64,000 nucleotides of DNA, taken from positions 564,044 to 628,043 of the forward strand of contig CAJNDS010002601.1 in the NCBI GenBank assembly GCA_905221605.1, read 5' to 3'. Below are positions 20,360 to 30,619 of the stretch, one piece after another. The position numbers and the translations under genes were made by a program. The first letter of the stretch is position 1. Each line of letters begins with the position of its first letter. This DNA is from Symbiodinium natans (lineage: Eukaryota; Sar; Dinophyceae; Suessiales; Symbiodiniaceae). Under the pieces are notes generated by a model, which did not search any database, was not told where the DNA came from, and was given only the letters and a program-made list of their open reading frames with translations.

Positions 20360-20575
20360 TTTAGGTTTCTGCAGTATATTTATCCCGCCATGCCTCCTCC
20401 CACGAGGTCATGCTGTTGAGAATGGTGGACACTGCGTCTTCCCCCCGGCAGCTTCTGCTTGGCAGCACAGGCAGAAGCTCTCTGGGCGCGCTCCTCCAGC
20501 GCATCGTGCGTCATTCCAGCGCACTTGGCTGCTTGGAACGTCCTCTGCACGCTGAGCCTTAGAAATCTTACCTCT
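20360..20575 (-). CDS. Exon(s), probable part of the same helical gene
   Basis: One minus frame reads FQAAKCAGMTHDALEERAQR then ASACAAKQK; a second frame continues as EDAVSTILNSMTSWEEAWRD then KYTAET. Both look coding, so an unrecognised small intron or a frameshift at the G6 run (about 20442-20447) separates them. Confidence 0.5.
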
Positions 20576-20747
20576 CCCATGTGTTAAAAGCCCAAACGCC
20601 TACCCCTATAAACCCTACAAACCCGTAAGCAAAAACACCTACATGCGCCAAAGCGCCTAACCCTTAACCCCATAAACTCTAAACTCTAAACCCTAAACCC
20701 TAAACCCTCGGCTAAACCCCAAACCCTTAACCCTAAACCCTATTCCC

Positions 20748-20813
20748 CCTGCCTCCGGCCGCTCCAGGGTGCCCCGAACCAGCTTCAACGCCTCGCGCGC
20801 TGTTAGCTGATGG
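20748..20813 (-). CDS. Exon, probable part of the same helical gene
   Basis: The minus frame reads HQLTAREALKLVRGTLERPE then AG. Another Ala/Leu/Arg helix consistent with the downstream exons. A GC donor at GAGGCAGG is available. Confidence 0.5.
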
Positions 20814-21079
20814 TAGGGTTTAGGGTTTAGGGTTTTGGGTTTTGGGTTTAGGGTTCAGGGTTCAGGGTTCAGGGTTCAGGGTTTTGGGGGTTTAGGGTTT
20901 CGGGGGTCAGGGTTTGGGTTCTGGGTTGTAGGGTTGGAGTTCAAGGTGCAGGGCATAGGGTTTCGGATTTTGGGTTTAGAGTGTACGGTTTAGGGTTTAG
21001 GTTTAAGGCTGGCTTACACTGTCAGAAATGAAGCTGCGAGCCCTAGCTAACCTGTACACACGCTCAACCTTGCAAAGGT

Positions 21080-21390
21080 GGTGCCCTATTTACCTATTTC
21101 ACCCCTAAACCCTGAACCCCAAAACCAAAAACCTTAAACCCTGAACCAGGTGGTGCCCTATTTACCGATTTCGCCCCTAAACCCTGAACCCCAAAACCCT
21201 AAACCCCCTAAACCCTAAACCCTGAACCAGGTGGTGCCCTATATGCCTATTTCACCCCTAAACCCTAAACCCCAAGACCCTAAACCCCCTAAACCCCCTA
21301 AACCCCCTAAACCCCCTAAACCCCCTAAACCCCCTAAACCCCCTAAACCCTATAAACCCTAAACCCTGAACCCTAACCCAATCTTTGCTG
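21080..21390. repeat. Three ~75-bp units of GGTGGTGCCCTATTTACC plus CCCTAAAC repeats
   Basis: GGTGGTGCCCTAT[TA][TA][AG]CC[TG]ATTTC[AG]CCCC recurs three times (about 21078, 21148, 21228), each followed by AAACCCTGAACCCCAAAACC-type sequence, then eight CCCCCTAAA units. A young tandem expansion of a repeat/unique composite. Confidence 0.75.
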
Positions 21391-21504
21391 CCGCAGCTGC
21401 CGCCTTTTTGCAAGTTTCGGGGCTTCGGCTTTGACTAGCTTACGGTTCAGGTTCGAGGGTTCAGGATTTCCGGTTGTACTTGGAGGTTTATGGTGCTCAT
21501 TTTC

Positions 21505-21610
21505 CAATTGCAGCTGTACTTAATTATAACTGTACTTTATAGCCATATTAGGGCACTTAAAGGGGCTTCTATGTGGGTCAAAAGTACAGTTATAATTGCG
21601 TAGTAACCAC
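21505..21610. mobile_element. Short inverted-repeat element
   Basis: GTACTTAATTATAACTGTAC...AAAGTACAGTTATAATTGCG forms an inverted repeat around CCATATTAGGGCACTTAAAGG. No coding content. Confidence 0.5.
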
Positions 21611-21942
21611 CCCTAAAACCTAAACCCTAAACCCTAAACCCTATAAACCCTAAACGACTGAATAGGACAAGCAATGGTGCCCTATTCCCCCTCTTGTAAG
21701 AGGATAGGCTCCCTCTCAAACCCAGCAACAGGACACTCTCATTGGGGTTTAGGGTTTAGGGTTTAGGGTTTTGGGGGTTTGAGGTTTAGGGTTTAGGGTT
21801 CAGGGTTTAGGGCGAGTGATTCAAGGCATGGAGAGGGGATCAGGGCTTAAGGTTATGGTCGAGGGGTTTAGGCTTGGGGGGCTTTTCAGGCTTGGGGTTA
21901 AAGGAGTAGCTTAAATGCTCAGGGTTTGGTGGGGTTTATGCC

Positions 21943-22405
21943 TCAGTGTTTAAGTTGTATGTAAGGCTGGCACTCGGCTGAGCAGAACGTAGAAGGATGT
22001 CCACAAGCTGTCACGAGACAGACCTTGCGCTTGGCAGGATCCTGGGCAAACGCTGCAGCCCTTTGCCCGCACCGGCGCGGACCGCAGGTGCCAGAGGACA
22101 AGCCCTAATCCCCCTAAACCCTAAACCCTAAACCCTAAACAGAGGTGGAGACTGAAGCATGAAGGCCTCTTCCAGGTGCCGGAAGCAAGCCTTGAGCGAG
22201 GGTTTTGCCTGTGTCCTCAAGGGTTAGGGTTTAGGGTTTAGGGTTTAGGGTTTAGGGTTTAGGGTTTAGGGTTTAGGGTTTAGGGTTTAGGGTTGACATG
22301 GTACAGTCTTGGTGTCCCAGCCCAGGAATTGCCAGTAGCCGTACCAATGCATCTCGGCAGTCTTGTGGGTGCAGGCTCGCTTCTGCGCCGCTTCTGAGTG
22401 CCAGC
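21943..22405 (-). CDS. Cys-rich protein, C-terminal three exons, MYND-finger-like end
   Basis: Exons (minus): about 22405-22305, 22208-22141, 22060-21943. The protein runs CTHKTAEMHWYGYWQFLGWD, then KPSLKACFRHLEEAFMLQSP, then CLVTACGHPSTFCSAECQ and YIQLKH-stop (TGA). The C-x4-C-x6-C-x3-C-x6-H pattern resembles the second half of a MYND zinc finger, but the first Cys pairs are not seen, so the assignment is weak. The last intron is short and begins GTTTAGGG, i.e. the telomere-like repeat supplies the donor. A second continuous frame across these exons exists, so the frame is probable, not certain. Confidence 0.55.
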
Positions 22406-22885
22406 AACACCCCAACCCCGGAACCCCCCAAACCCTAAACCCTGAACCCGAAACCCTGAACCCTGAAACCCTGAACCCTGAACCCTAAACCCTAAACCCT
22501 AAACCCTAAACCCTAAACCCTAAACCCCAAACCCTAAACCCTAAACCCTGAACCCTGAACCCTAAACCCTGAACCCTGAACCCTAAACCCTGACCGCTAC
22601 ACCCTAAACCCCAGTCCCCAAACCCAACCGCCAATGCCTAAGAAAACCATAGTCTAGAACCAGGATAAAAACAAAAGCCAGAAGCATTAGCCTTCTTAAG
22701 AACTGTGATTTCGACTCCTAAACCCTAAAACCCTTAAACCCATCAACCCCTAAACCCCTGCCCTAAAACCCGAAACCCTAAAACCCAAAACCCAAAAAAC
22801 CCTAAAAACCCTAAACCCTAAAAACCTAAACCCTAAACCCTAGACCCTAAACCCTTAACCCTAAACCCAAAACCCAAAACCCCAA

Positions 22886-22978
22886 AGAGTGGGCCTCAGT
22901 CCGATGGCTGGCGTCAGAGAAGTCCCCGGCGGCGACCATGCCAGCCAAGAGCACCTGGGAGGGTCGTTTCTCGGAGAT
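22886..22978 (-). CDS. Exon, unknown protein
   Basis: The minus frame reads ISEKRPSQVLLAGMVAAGDF then SDASHRTEAHS, bracketed by telomere-like repeats. Likely upstream exon of the 21.9-22.4 kb gene; junction unresolved. Confidence 0.5.
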
Positions 22979-22994
22979 GTGTAGGGTTTAGGGT

Positions 22995-23340
22995 TTAGGG
23001 TTTAGGGTTTAGGGTTTAGGGTTTAGGGTTTAGGGGTTTAGGGGTTTCGGTGATTAGGGGTTTAGGGGTTTGGTGGTTTAGAGGTTTAGAGGTTTAGGGG
23101 ATTCGGGGTTTAGGGGTTGAGTGGTTTAGAGGTTTAGGGGATTCGGGGCGTAGGGGTCCAGGTTTAGGGATTTTGGGTTTAGGGGTATTGGGGTCTTGGG
23201 GTTTAGGGTCCAAAGGTCTATAGGGGTTCAGGGTTTCGGGCTTTAGAGCTGAGAGCAACTCACTAGGAAGACGCCTTGCCAGCAACCCAGACCCTCCGTC
23301 AACATTCGGGTTTCGGGTTTCGGGTTTAGGGTTGAAAACG
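22995..23340. repeat. TTTAGGG array decaying into TTTAGGGGATTCGGGG-type units
   Basis: Begins as a perfect TTTAGGG run and becomes 8-9-bp units (TTTAGGGG, TTTAGAGG). ORFs rich in NPKP over it are repeat translations. No gene seen. Confidence 0.85.
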
Positions 23341-23394
23341 GTCCTAGGCCTAAGCCCTAAACCCTAAACCCAAAACCCTAATGTTTCAGCCGAG

Positions 23395-23670
23395 GTGTCC
23401 AGCCTGCCTTTGATTTACTCAGCAAAGACATCCCACTACGACAGAGGTGTCGCCAACAATGGGCAAACACACAGGACATGGCCAAACATGCCACACAACT
23501 CTAAACCCTAAACCCAAAACCCTAAACCCCAAACCCCAAACCCTAGACCCCGATCCCTCAACCCTCATGCATATGTCAGCAGCTTCCCAGCATGAGCAGC
23601 GATTGGGAGGCTGTAGACACCTTACATCCCGAACTTCCAGAAACCTTGAACCGTGTAATCCCTCAACATC
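23395..23670. other. Two exon-like islands of uncertain strand
   Basis: 23395-23510 is open on plus (AEVSSLPLIYSAKTSHYDRG...), and 23570-23665 is open on minus (FLEVRDVRCLQPPNRCSCWE...) and plus. They are separated by CCCTAAA repeats. I cannot assign strand or family. Confidence 0.3.
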
Positions 23671-24001
23671 CACAAGCCCCCCAAAAAACCCTAAACCCTC
23701 AACCCTAAACCCTATAAACCCTAAACCCTAAACCCTAAACCCTAAACCCTAAACCCTAAACCCTAAACCCTAAACCCTAAACCCTAAACCCATGCCCTAA
23801 GAGAACCCCGCAGCATCATCCCCTGTGCCCCATAAACCGGAAGCAATATCCAACCTCAAGCCCCCTGAACCCTCGAGCCTAAACATTCCCTAACAGCCCG
23901 AAACCCTAAACCCCTAAACCCCTAAACCCCTAACCCCTAAACCCTAAACCCTAAACCCTAAACCCTAAACCCTAAACCCTAAACCCTCATTCTCGCATCC
24001 A

Positions 24002-24385
24002 CTATCTCCCACTCCTTTCCAGATAAATGGGCACGATGATCCAGAGAGCGTGCGAGCAGTAGACCATAAAGGCAATCGACAAAACTGCTCCGTTTTGACC
24101 TGGATGCGCCTGCGTCTGGCTGCTGGTTAGAGACCACATGCACAGGAAAAAACTCATCTGGCCAGCCTGTACAATGCTGAACACTGCTGCCATGAGCCAG
24201 GCAGAGGTATCCCGGGGGTGGGATGGGTGGGGCAGCAAAGGAAAAAGGTTCAGGCACCCTGCAAAACCTTGAGTGAAAAGGTTTATGCACAGCATTGCAA
24301 CGTCGATTTCCCTTACTGGCTTAGCACACGCTGACGAGTAGGATAGCGAAGTGCTCGACGTTCAGCTTGGTCTCCTCAGTCTGAC
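24002..24385 (-). CDS. Membrane-protein exon(s)
   Basis: A minus frame reads from MLCINLFTQGFAGCLNLFPL through SAWLMAAVFSIVQAGQMSFF to AVLSIAFMVYCSHALWIIVP, three hydrophobic stretches separated by short loops. Upstream a second frame reads ECQTEETKLNVEHFAILLVS, probably the preceding exon (about 24385-24325). Multi-pass membrane protein of unknown family. A competing Pro/Ser-rich frame is also open, but the hydrophobic periodicity favours this one. Confidence 0.5.
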
Positions 24386-24499
24386 ACTCTACCTGAAAGG
24401 CCGTTCTGCGAGAATATCGCCTTCAACCCTAAACCCTAAACCCTAAACCCAAACCCTAAACCCTAAACCCTAAACCCTAAACCCCAAACCACCCCGGAA

Positions 24500-24582
24500 C
24501 TCGGAAACGCTTCTGTCATGGCGCCGCCCCAAGGAGACCGCAGGTCGGCGTTTGGGATCGCAGCAGGGACTGGCGGTGTAGG
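24500..24582 (-). CDS. Possible exon
   Basis: The minus frame reads PVPAAIPNADLRSPWGGAMT then EAFPSSG. The plus frame ETLLSWRRPKETAGRRL is also open. Strand uncertain; minus preferred by context. Confidence 0.35.
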
Positions 24583-25680
24583 GCTTAGGGTTTAGGGTTT
24601 AGGGTTTAAGGTTTAGGGTTTAGGGTTTGCAGGGTTTGCAGGGTTTAGGGTTTAGGGTTTAGGGTTAAGGGTTTAGGGTTTGTAGGGTTTAGGGTTAAGG
24701 GTTTCGGTTTTTGTCAATTTGTAGGGTTTAGGGCTTGAGGTTTAGGGTCTGGGGTATGCAGGGTTTGCAGGGTTTGCAGGGTTTGCAGGGTTTGCAGGGT
24801 TTGTAGGGTTTGTAGGGTTTGCAGGGTTTGTAGGGTCTATAGGGTTTGTCAGGTTTGTAGGGTTTAGGGGTTTTTAGGCTGTTTAGGGTGTTTAGGGTGC
24901 ATGTGTTTAGGGTTTATAGGGTTTGGGGAGCAGGGTTGCAAGAGGGTTTATAAGGTTTAGGGTTTTAAGGGTTGGAGGGTGTGTAGGGTGTGTAGGGTGT
25001 GTAGGGTTTGTAGGGTTTGTAGGGCTCATAGGGCTCATAGGTTTTTTTAAGGTGTAGAGGATCTAGGGTTTAGAGTTTGGGGTTTGGGGTTTTAGGTTTG
25101 TAGGGTTTGTAGGGTTTATAGGGTTTATAGGGTTTGTATCGTTTAGGGTTTGCAGGGTTTGCAGGGTTTGCAAGGTTTGTAGGGTTGTAGGCTTTGTAGG
25201 GCTTCTAGGGTTTCTACAGTGTGTAGGGTTTCTAGGGTTTCTAGGGTTTCTAGGGTTTGCAGGGTTTGTAGTGTTTCCAGGGTTTCGGGTTTGGGGGTTT
25301 AGGGTGTAGGGTTATAAGAGGGTTTAGGGTTTGTGGTGTAGGGTTTAGGGTTGATGGTCATCAGAGGGTGTAGGGTTTAGGGTTCAGGGTTTCGATTTAT
25401 AGTTTATAGGCTTTGTGGGTTTTCTAGAGTGTGTAGCGTTTGTGGGGTTAATTGGGGTTTGTAGGGTTTGTGGGGTTTATAGGGGTTGGGTTAGGGTTTA
25501 CACTGTCTTTGGGGTTTGTAGGGTTTCTAGGATTTGCAGGGTTTATAGGGTCTTTTGGCTTTGTAGGGCTTGTAGAGTTTGCAGGTTTTTGTTTAAAGGG
25601 TTTGTAGGGTTTAGTAGCGACTAGTATAGGGCTTGTAGGGACTATTCAAACCCTACACCCTACACCCTACACCCTAAACC
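24583..25680. repeat. Degenerate TTTGCAGGG / TTTGTAGGG array
   Basis: About 1.1 kb of 8-9-bp units derived from TTTAGGG by insertion of GC, GT, CT or AT before AGGG, with local blocks of identical variants (five TTTGCAGGG near 24760-24795, several TTTCTAGGG near 25200-25260). It ends in the complementary CCCTACA/CCCTAAA orientation at 25645. No gene. Confidence 0.9.
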
Positions 25681-26400
25681 CTAAACCCTAAACCCTAACC
25701 CCTAACCCCTAAACCCTAAACAGGGCTTATAGAGTTTGGTTTAGGGGTTAGGGTTTGGGGGCTTCGAGTTTGTGGCTTGGGGTCTTTGGTTTCGAGTTTA
25801 GGGTCTGGGCCTTCCGAAACCGAAGCCCCAAACCCTCCCTCAACCATAAAGCCTGAAACCCAAAACCCTAAACCCAAAACCCTAAACCCTAAACCCTACA
25901 CCCTACACCCTAAACCCTAAACCGTAAACCCTAAACCCTAAACCCTAAACCCGAACCCTAAACCGCAAACCCGAAATCCAAGCCGGAAGGCTTCGAGGGT
26001 TTTGAGGGTTCCGGGATTGGGGTTCGGGCCGTTGAGGCGAGAAGTGTGTTGATTTTGGATTTGTTTTTTGGGGATTTAGGGTTTAGTGTTTAGGGTTTAG
26101 GGTTTAGAGTTGGGGGGGTTAGGGCTCAGAAGGTTTAGGGCTTAAAAGGTTTGGGGTTTAGCTAAATTTCAAAAGTTTAGGGTTTGTAAGGTTTGTAGGG
26201 TTTAAGGGGGTTATAGGGTTTTTGGGCTTACAAGCTTCAGGGCCAGGGTTCCACCAGTTCATTTCTGCAGAGACATGACAGGACACACGCGTCCCCAAGT
26301 TCAGGGCTCAGGGTTCAGGGTTCAGGGTTTAGGGTTTAGGGTTTAGGGTTTAGGGTTGAGGGCTGAGGGTTGAGGGTGTAGGGCTTCAGACTTCCAAAAC
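25681..26400. repeat. Mixed-orientation telomere-like repeats
   Basis: Alternating CCCTAAA and TTTAGGG variants with decayed spacers. No open frame with protein-like composition seen. Confidence 0.8.
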
Positions 26401-26402
26401 GA

Positions 26403-26490
26403 CTATTTGCTTAGACGCCCCCCCCCTGAAAATGGGACATGTACATCCTTACAGGGACAATAGAGGGTTCTTAAGCAAACAGTAGCTGAA
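26403..26490. mobile_element. Inverted-repeat element, family 7 (TTGCTTAAGAACCCC ends), diverged
   Basis: Left TTTGCTTAGACGCCCCCCCC and right GGGTTCTTAAGCAAA are inverted. Other members at 31560-31677 and 39074-39176 act as introns. Confidence 0.65.
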
Positions 26491-26586
26491 GCGTATTGGC
26501 TACCAACTGGCGGATGTTCCTAGACGCTTCAACGTCGCAGACCCCCAACCAGCCCTAAACCCCAAACCCTGTGTTCCTAAACCCTG

Positions 26587-26698
26587 TCTAGACTCAAGGT
26601 TAACCTAGCAATAAACAAGGTGCCCTTTTTGGTTTAAAGGGGTATATACGGAAACCTAAACCCCCAAAAAGGGAACAAGGGTCTACTCTTGGTCCTAG
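26587..26698. mobile_element. Inverted-repeat element, family 3
   Basis: CTAGACTCAAGGTTAACCTAG at the left and CTACTCTTGGTCCTAG at the right, with internal GGTGCCCTTTTTGGTTTAAAG and CCCCCAAAAAGGGAACAAGG pairing. It directly abuts a CCCTAAA array. Confidence 0.7.
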
Positions 26699-26846
26699 CC
26701 CTAAACCCTAAACCCTAAACCCTAAACCCTAAACCCTAAACCCTAAACCCTAAACCCTAAACCCTAAACCCTAAACCCTAAACCCTAAACCCTAAACCCT
26801 AAACCCTAAACCCTAAACCCTAAACCCTAAACCCTAAACCTACCCT
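26699..26846. repeat. Perfect CCCTAAA array
   Basis: About 20 perfect CCCTAAA units. Together with 26953-27092 (opposite strand, about 19 units) it makes a near-perfect inverted pair around a 100-bp island. Confidence 0.95.
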
Positions 26847-26952
26847 GGGTCCTAGCTGAATTCTTAAACCCTGCGACTACTTCAAAGCCCTTACTCGCTG
26901 GAGGGCTTTGGCCGGGCTTTGACTCCTCAACTCGCCCGAGCGCTGCCAGGGG

Positions 26953-27092
26953 GTTTAGGGTTTAGGGTTTAGGGTTTAGGGTTTAGGGTTTAGGGTTTAG
27001 GGTTTAGGGTTTAGGGTTTAGGGTTTAGGGTTTAGGGTTTAGGGTTTAGGGTTTAGGGTTTAGGGTTTAGGGTTTAGGGTTTAGGGTTTAGG
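26953..27092. repeat. Perfect TTTAGGG array
   Basis: About 19 perfect TTTAGGG units, complementary to the array at 26699-26846. The island between them is open in several frames (minus QRSGELRSQSPAKALQRVRA) but not assigned. Confidence 0.95.
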
Positions 27093-27113
27093 GTATGGGT
27101 TTAACGCGCAGCC

Positions 27114-27280
27114 ATGGCTCGCCATCCGCATTGGGCCTTGGCTGGGCATCGCGGGGGAATACATGATGTGTCCCCCATTGCGCTGCGTAGTGGAACACCA
27201 CGCCGGAACACCGCATCTCACACCTCCACGCCGCACACCTGCTTTCGTGTGCTGGCGGAGAAGTCAGTGGCAGAAACCCT
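27114..27280 (+). CDS. Possible exon
   Basis: ATG-initiated plus frame MARHPHWALAGHRGGIHDVS then PIALRSGTPRRN, running into CCCTAAA repeats. Minus frames contain stops. No family; strand opposite to neighbours. Confidence 0.3.
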
Positions 27281-27424
27281 AAACCCTAAACCCTAAACCC
27301 TAAACCCTAAACCCTAAACCCTCCTTCGCTGAGCTTGGTCTTGGCATTGTACTTGGGTTTAGGGTTTAGGGTTTAGGGTTTAGGGTACTACCCCTGTTAT
27401 AGTCTTTAAGGATAGGTCTCTGGG

Positions 27425-27535
27425 AGCCCCCCCCCAGCCTGCAGCACTTTCAAGCCCACGCCCCCCGGCTGTGCGAAGGCCGAACGCGTCGCGGCGTCCC
27501 AGGCAAGCCACCTTTCCATGCTCTGAATGCTAGGG
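27425..27535 (-). CDS. Exon, unknown protein
   Basis: The minus frame reads SIQSMERWLAWDAATRSAFA then QPGGVGLKVLQAG. Strong coding look in one frame only. It could follow the exon at 28203-28297 (EFVAKLLRLSC). Confidence 0.6.
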
Positions 27536-27672
27536 TCTAGGGTTTAGGGTTTGGGTTTAGGGTTTAGGGGATCTATCCAGTGCTTCTAAGAAAGAAGGGA
27601 AATCGATTTCGATTCCGTGTATGGTCGATACAAAGAATACAAAGGGCTATAGGGACATTCTTCAGTGCCATC

Positions 27673-27783
27673 CTAGGCCCGGGAGTAGCCTCGGAATAGA
27701 AAGGGTACCCTTTTTGGTTTTAAGGGGACTATAAGGGAACCCCAACCCTAAAAAAGGAAAAAAGGGCCTACTCCCGGTCCTAG
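27673..27783. mobile_element. Inverted-repeat element, family 3, with 4-bp target duplication
   Basis: CTAGGCCCGGGAGTAGCC and complementary CTACTCCCGGTCCTAG ends, internal GGTACCCTTTTTGGTTTTAAG. Direct repeat CATC flanks it at 27669-27672 and 27784-27787. Confidence 0.8.
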
Positions 27784-27889
27784 CATCAGATTTGGCCATC
27801 TGAGAAGCAGAAGCCAGAAGGACAGGGATCTGAGCTCCAAAATGTCCAAACCCCCCAAGCCAAAACGTGCATCATCACCCAGAAGGCCC

Positions 27890-28200
27890 CCAACTTGAAT
27901 TCTGAGGGCTTCCGAGTCTAGAATCCCCTTGGAACCTTAATGAACATGTGTATATTATTCCCTCTTAGGTTTTATATAAACAAAAAATAATTCCCAAGGG
28001 GTATATAGGAGTGAAGACCCCGGGCTCAGTGCTTATGTGGTGTGGGGTTTGGGCTTCTCGGGCTTTTTATGGTTTAAGGGTTGGTGCGCCATGGGAGTTT
28101 CATCATTGAGTCAGCGAACTCTTCATGGTTTAGGGTTTAGGGCTTCGGGTTTCGGGTTTAGGGGGGTTTTACAGTTGGGGGCTTTAGGGGTGTAGGGCGG
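27890..28200. other. No gene seen; short inverted repeat and repeat variants
   Basis: AATCCCCTTGGAACCTTAATG...AATAATTCCCAAGGGGTATATAGG near 27930-28005 is a weak inverted-repeat element. The remainder is decayed telomere-like sequence. Confidence 0.5.
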
Positions 28201-28202
28201 GG

Positions 28203-28297
28203 AGGCAGGTCCAAGTATCTTTGCATGACCCTGCTTGCGTGCAGCTCAGGCGCAGGAGCTTGGCAACAAACTCCTGGCAAGAAAGATGGGCACAGGA
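28203..28297 (-). CDS. Exon, unknown protein
   Basis: After a GCCAG acceptor the minus frame reads EFVAKLLRLSCTQAGS. An upstream mini-exon at 28805-28789 (FVTES) would join it through a GAGTT direct repeat with a GA donor to give FVTESEFVAKLLRL. The alternative is that 28805-28745 is one exon (FVTESELAHLVGTTLKLKAH) with a GT donor at GGTTTAGG. Confidence 0.5.
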
Positions 28298-28744
28298 GGG
28301 GCTCCGGAGCTTTAATGCTGGGTTTAGGCTTTAGGGTTAGGGTTTAGGGTTTAGGATTTAGGGTTTAGGGTTCTGCAAAACCCTAAAAATCACACTCCCA
28401 CTCTCACACGCAAGCCAACAATCCGGCTGCTGCGCGGCAAGTCCCTTGCCGAAGACAGATGGACTCGAATCCTAAACTAAACCCTGCAGTTTGTGGGTTT
28501 GGTTGACTGCGGGGTTTAAGATTCCACGGGGTTAGGGTAGGATTTAGGGTATTTCGGGTTTGGGGTTTCGGGTTTAGGGTTTAGTGCTTCTGGGGCAGTG
28601 CTTCTAGAGCAGTGCTTCTAGGGCTCGGGGTTTAGGGTTTCCAGTGGCAAATCTTGAAGACTGATGTAGTATGTAGCCAGAGACCGTTTCATTCCGATCC
28701 TCCAGTTGCTACCCTAAACCCTAAACCCCAAACCCTAAACCGTG

Positions 28745-28805
28745 TGTGCTTTGAGCTTCAGGGTGGTCCCAACAAGGTGCGCCAACTCGCTCTCGGTGAC
28801 AAACC
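28745..28805 (-). CDS. Exon, unknown protein
   Basis: After an AATAG acceptor the minus frame reads FVTESELAHLVGTTLKLKAH up to GTTTAGGG. See 28203-28297 for two ways it may be spliced. An AT-rich (TA)n stretch and a CCTTATAC hairpin follow at 28810-28930. Confidence 0.5.
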
Positions 28806-28984
28806 CTATTGAAGTAGGGTATAAATTTCTTGTACCCCTAAAAGGACATCCAGTATATACACTCACAAATATTAGAAGGGAACCTTATACATATATATAT
28901 ATATATACACACAAAAAAAACAGTAATGTAAACCCTGTTGCATGTCATTGTAGACCATTCTTAAACGCAGCTTTCCTGCTTGGA

Positions 28985-29108
28985 CCGCTGCGCAATGGTT
29001 GAACCCGGTCTTCAAGATGCAGCTGCGTCCTTCTTGATTCGGCGTGCTTTGGCATTTGAACAGCTGGGATTTGCTCCAGCCCTCTCTCGGGACTCATCTT
29101 TGCCATGA
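28985..29108 (+). CDS. Exon-like island, strand uncertain
   Basis: Plus: ATG at 28995 opens MVEPGLQDAAASFLIRRALA then FEQLGFAPALSRDSSLP-stop. Minus: an equally open frame gives MAKMSPERGLEQIPAVQMPK and on. I favour plus for its helix-like composition, without proof. Confidence 0.35.
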
Positions 29109-29189
29109 TGCGAGGGCCTGCGAAGGGATTTGAGGCCACCCCCTAGAGGTGGTCTCCGAGTCCAGCCGGTGGTCATAGAGTTGAGGGGG

Positions 29190-29390
29190 GAGGTGGGGGG
29201 GGGGGGGGGGGGGGGGGGGGGGGGCGGCCATCGGGCAGGGTTTAGGGGTAGTGGTGGATTTCGGGGTTTGGGGGTTCGGGGTTTAGGGGTTAATCACTTC
29301 CCCAGTTTACGAAAAACCACCTAATAGCAATAAAAACAATTTCCGGAAAATCATGCCGAAACCGACCCCGCCTTTAAACTATTCCGAATA

Positions 29391-29429
<39 letters not shown>

Positions 29430-29480
29430 TTCAGGCTCAATAAACCTCAACACAATAAAACCCGGGGGGGGGGGGGGGGG
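29190..29480. repeat. Three long poly-G tracts
   Basis: G runs of about 26, 35 and 18 bases at 29199, 29393 and 29465. Gly-rich ORFs here are artefacts. 29310-29380 between them is unique but unassigned. Confidence 0.9.
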
Positions 29481-29592
29481 CGGTTATACCTCCGGGCCCC
29501 GCCCGATGGCGTCTAGGGGTCTTAGGGGTTTTCTAGGGGTGTTTTGGGGTTTAGTGGGTTTAGGGGTTTTAGGGGGTTTAGGTAGTTTATGC

Positions 29593-29660
29593 AAGACGTC
29601 TGCGACCATCCAAGCGAGAGCACGCCACAAGATGATTAACAGGGCGACATCCCCAAACCA
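29593..29660 (-). CDS. Possible exon, hydrophobic
   Basis: The minus frame reads DVALLIILWRALAWMVADVL, a potential membrane helix; plus is also open (SATIQARARHKMINRATSP). Strand uncertain. Confidence 0.35.
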
Positions 29661-29983
29661 AACCCTAAACCCTAAACCCTAACCCTAAAACCCTAAACCG
29701 TGTGGGGTTTAGGGGTTTAGGGGTCGGATCGGAGTTAGTGGAGTCTAGGTGTAGGGGGTTGAGGGATGGTGAGAAGCCCGGCATGAATCGCGGTTCGCTG
29801 ACGGGTCCTCAGTGGAACGCGCTATAGCCCCAGAAAGCACTCATCCTTTACTTGGATATCATGGAACTTATTAACCAATATAGCGAATTGTTATAACCCA
29901 TTACAGCCCCTTCAGTGCCCCAATATGGATTACAAGTTGCAGTTAGATAAGTCAGCTACATTGGGTTAACAAGTACCTGAGTA

Positions 29984-30112
29984 TGGCCTTTTAAATGGGG
30001 GACCCTTTATGGCATTCTGAACCCATTAAACCCTGCTAGGGGGGGCCATACTTCAGAACCCTTTTAAAGGAGGTAAGCGACCATATTCAGGCCAGGGACC
30101 ATAAACTACCCG
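29984..30112. mobile_element. Inverted-repeat element, family 4 (copy 2)
   Basis: GAGTATGGCC at the left, GGCCATACTTCAGAACCC in the middle and GACCATATTCAGGCCAGGGACC at the right reproduce the modular layout of 19926-20064. Confidence 0.6.
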
Positions 30113-30619
30113 TAGACTCTAAGCGCTGCAACCCTCTAAGCCTACAGACCCTTTAACCCATCTGAGCCCTACAAGCCTATCAACCGGCTTAACTGCAGGG
30201 TTCATAGGGTTTAGGGCTAAGGGCTCCTGAAGGCTCTACAAGCCCGATGATACCCACAGGAGCCCCAAACCACCCTAAACCCTAAACCCTAAACCCTAAA
30301 CCCTAAACCCTAGACCCTAAACCCTAAACCCTAAACCCTAAACCCTAAACCCCCTAAACCCAAAAACCTCTAAACCGCCTTCAAGCCGAAGCAATGCACC
30401 CTTGTTGCATGCTCTGAAGCTGAAAGCGCTGAAAGCCACCGAGGTGAAGATAGTATGCCCATAAAGGTTTAGGGTTTAGGGTTTAGGGTTTAGGGTTTAG
30501 GGTTTAGGGTTTAGGGTTTAGGGTTTAGGGTTTAGGGTTTAGCAAGCTCGTTTCGGGCTTAGGGTTTAGGGTAACTAACCCCAAACCCCAAACCCTAGAA
30601 CCTGAATCCGAAAACTAGA

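Noticed and set aside
28860-28930. Promoter TATA box at the TATATATATATA run
   Set aside because: Dinoflagellates generally lack TATA promoters and this is a (TA)n run inside an intron-like region; similar runs occur at 37210 and 56400.
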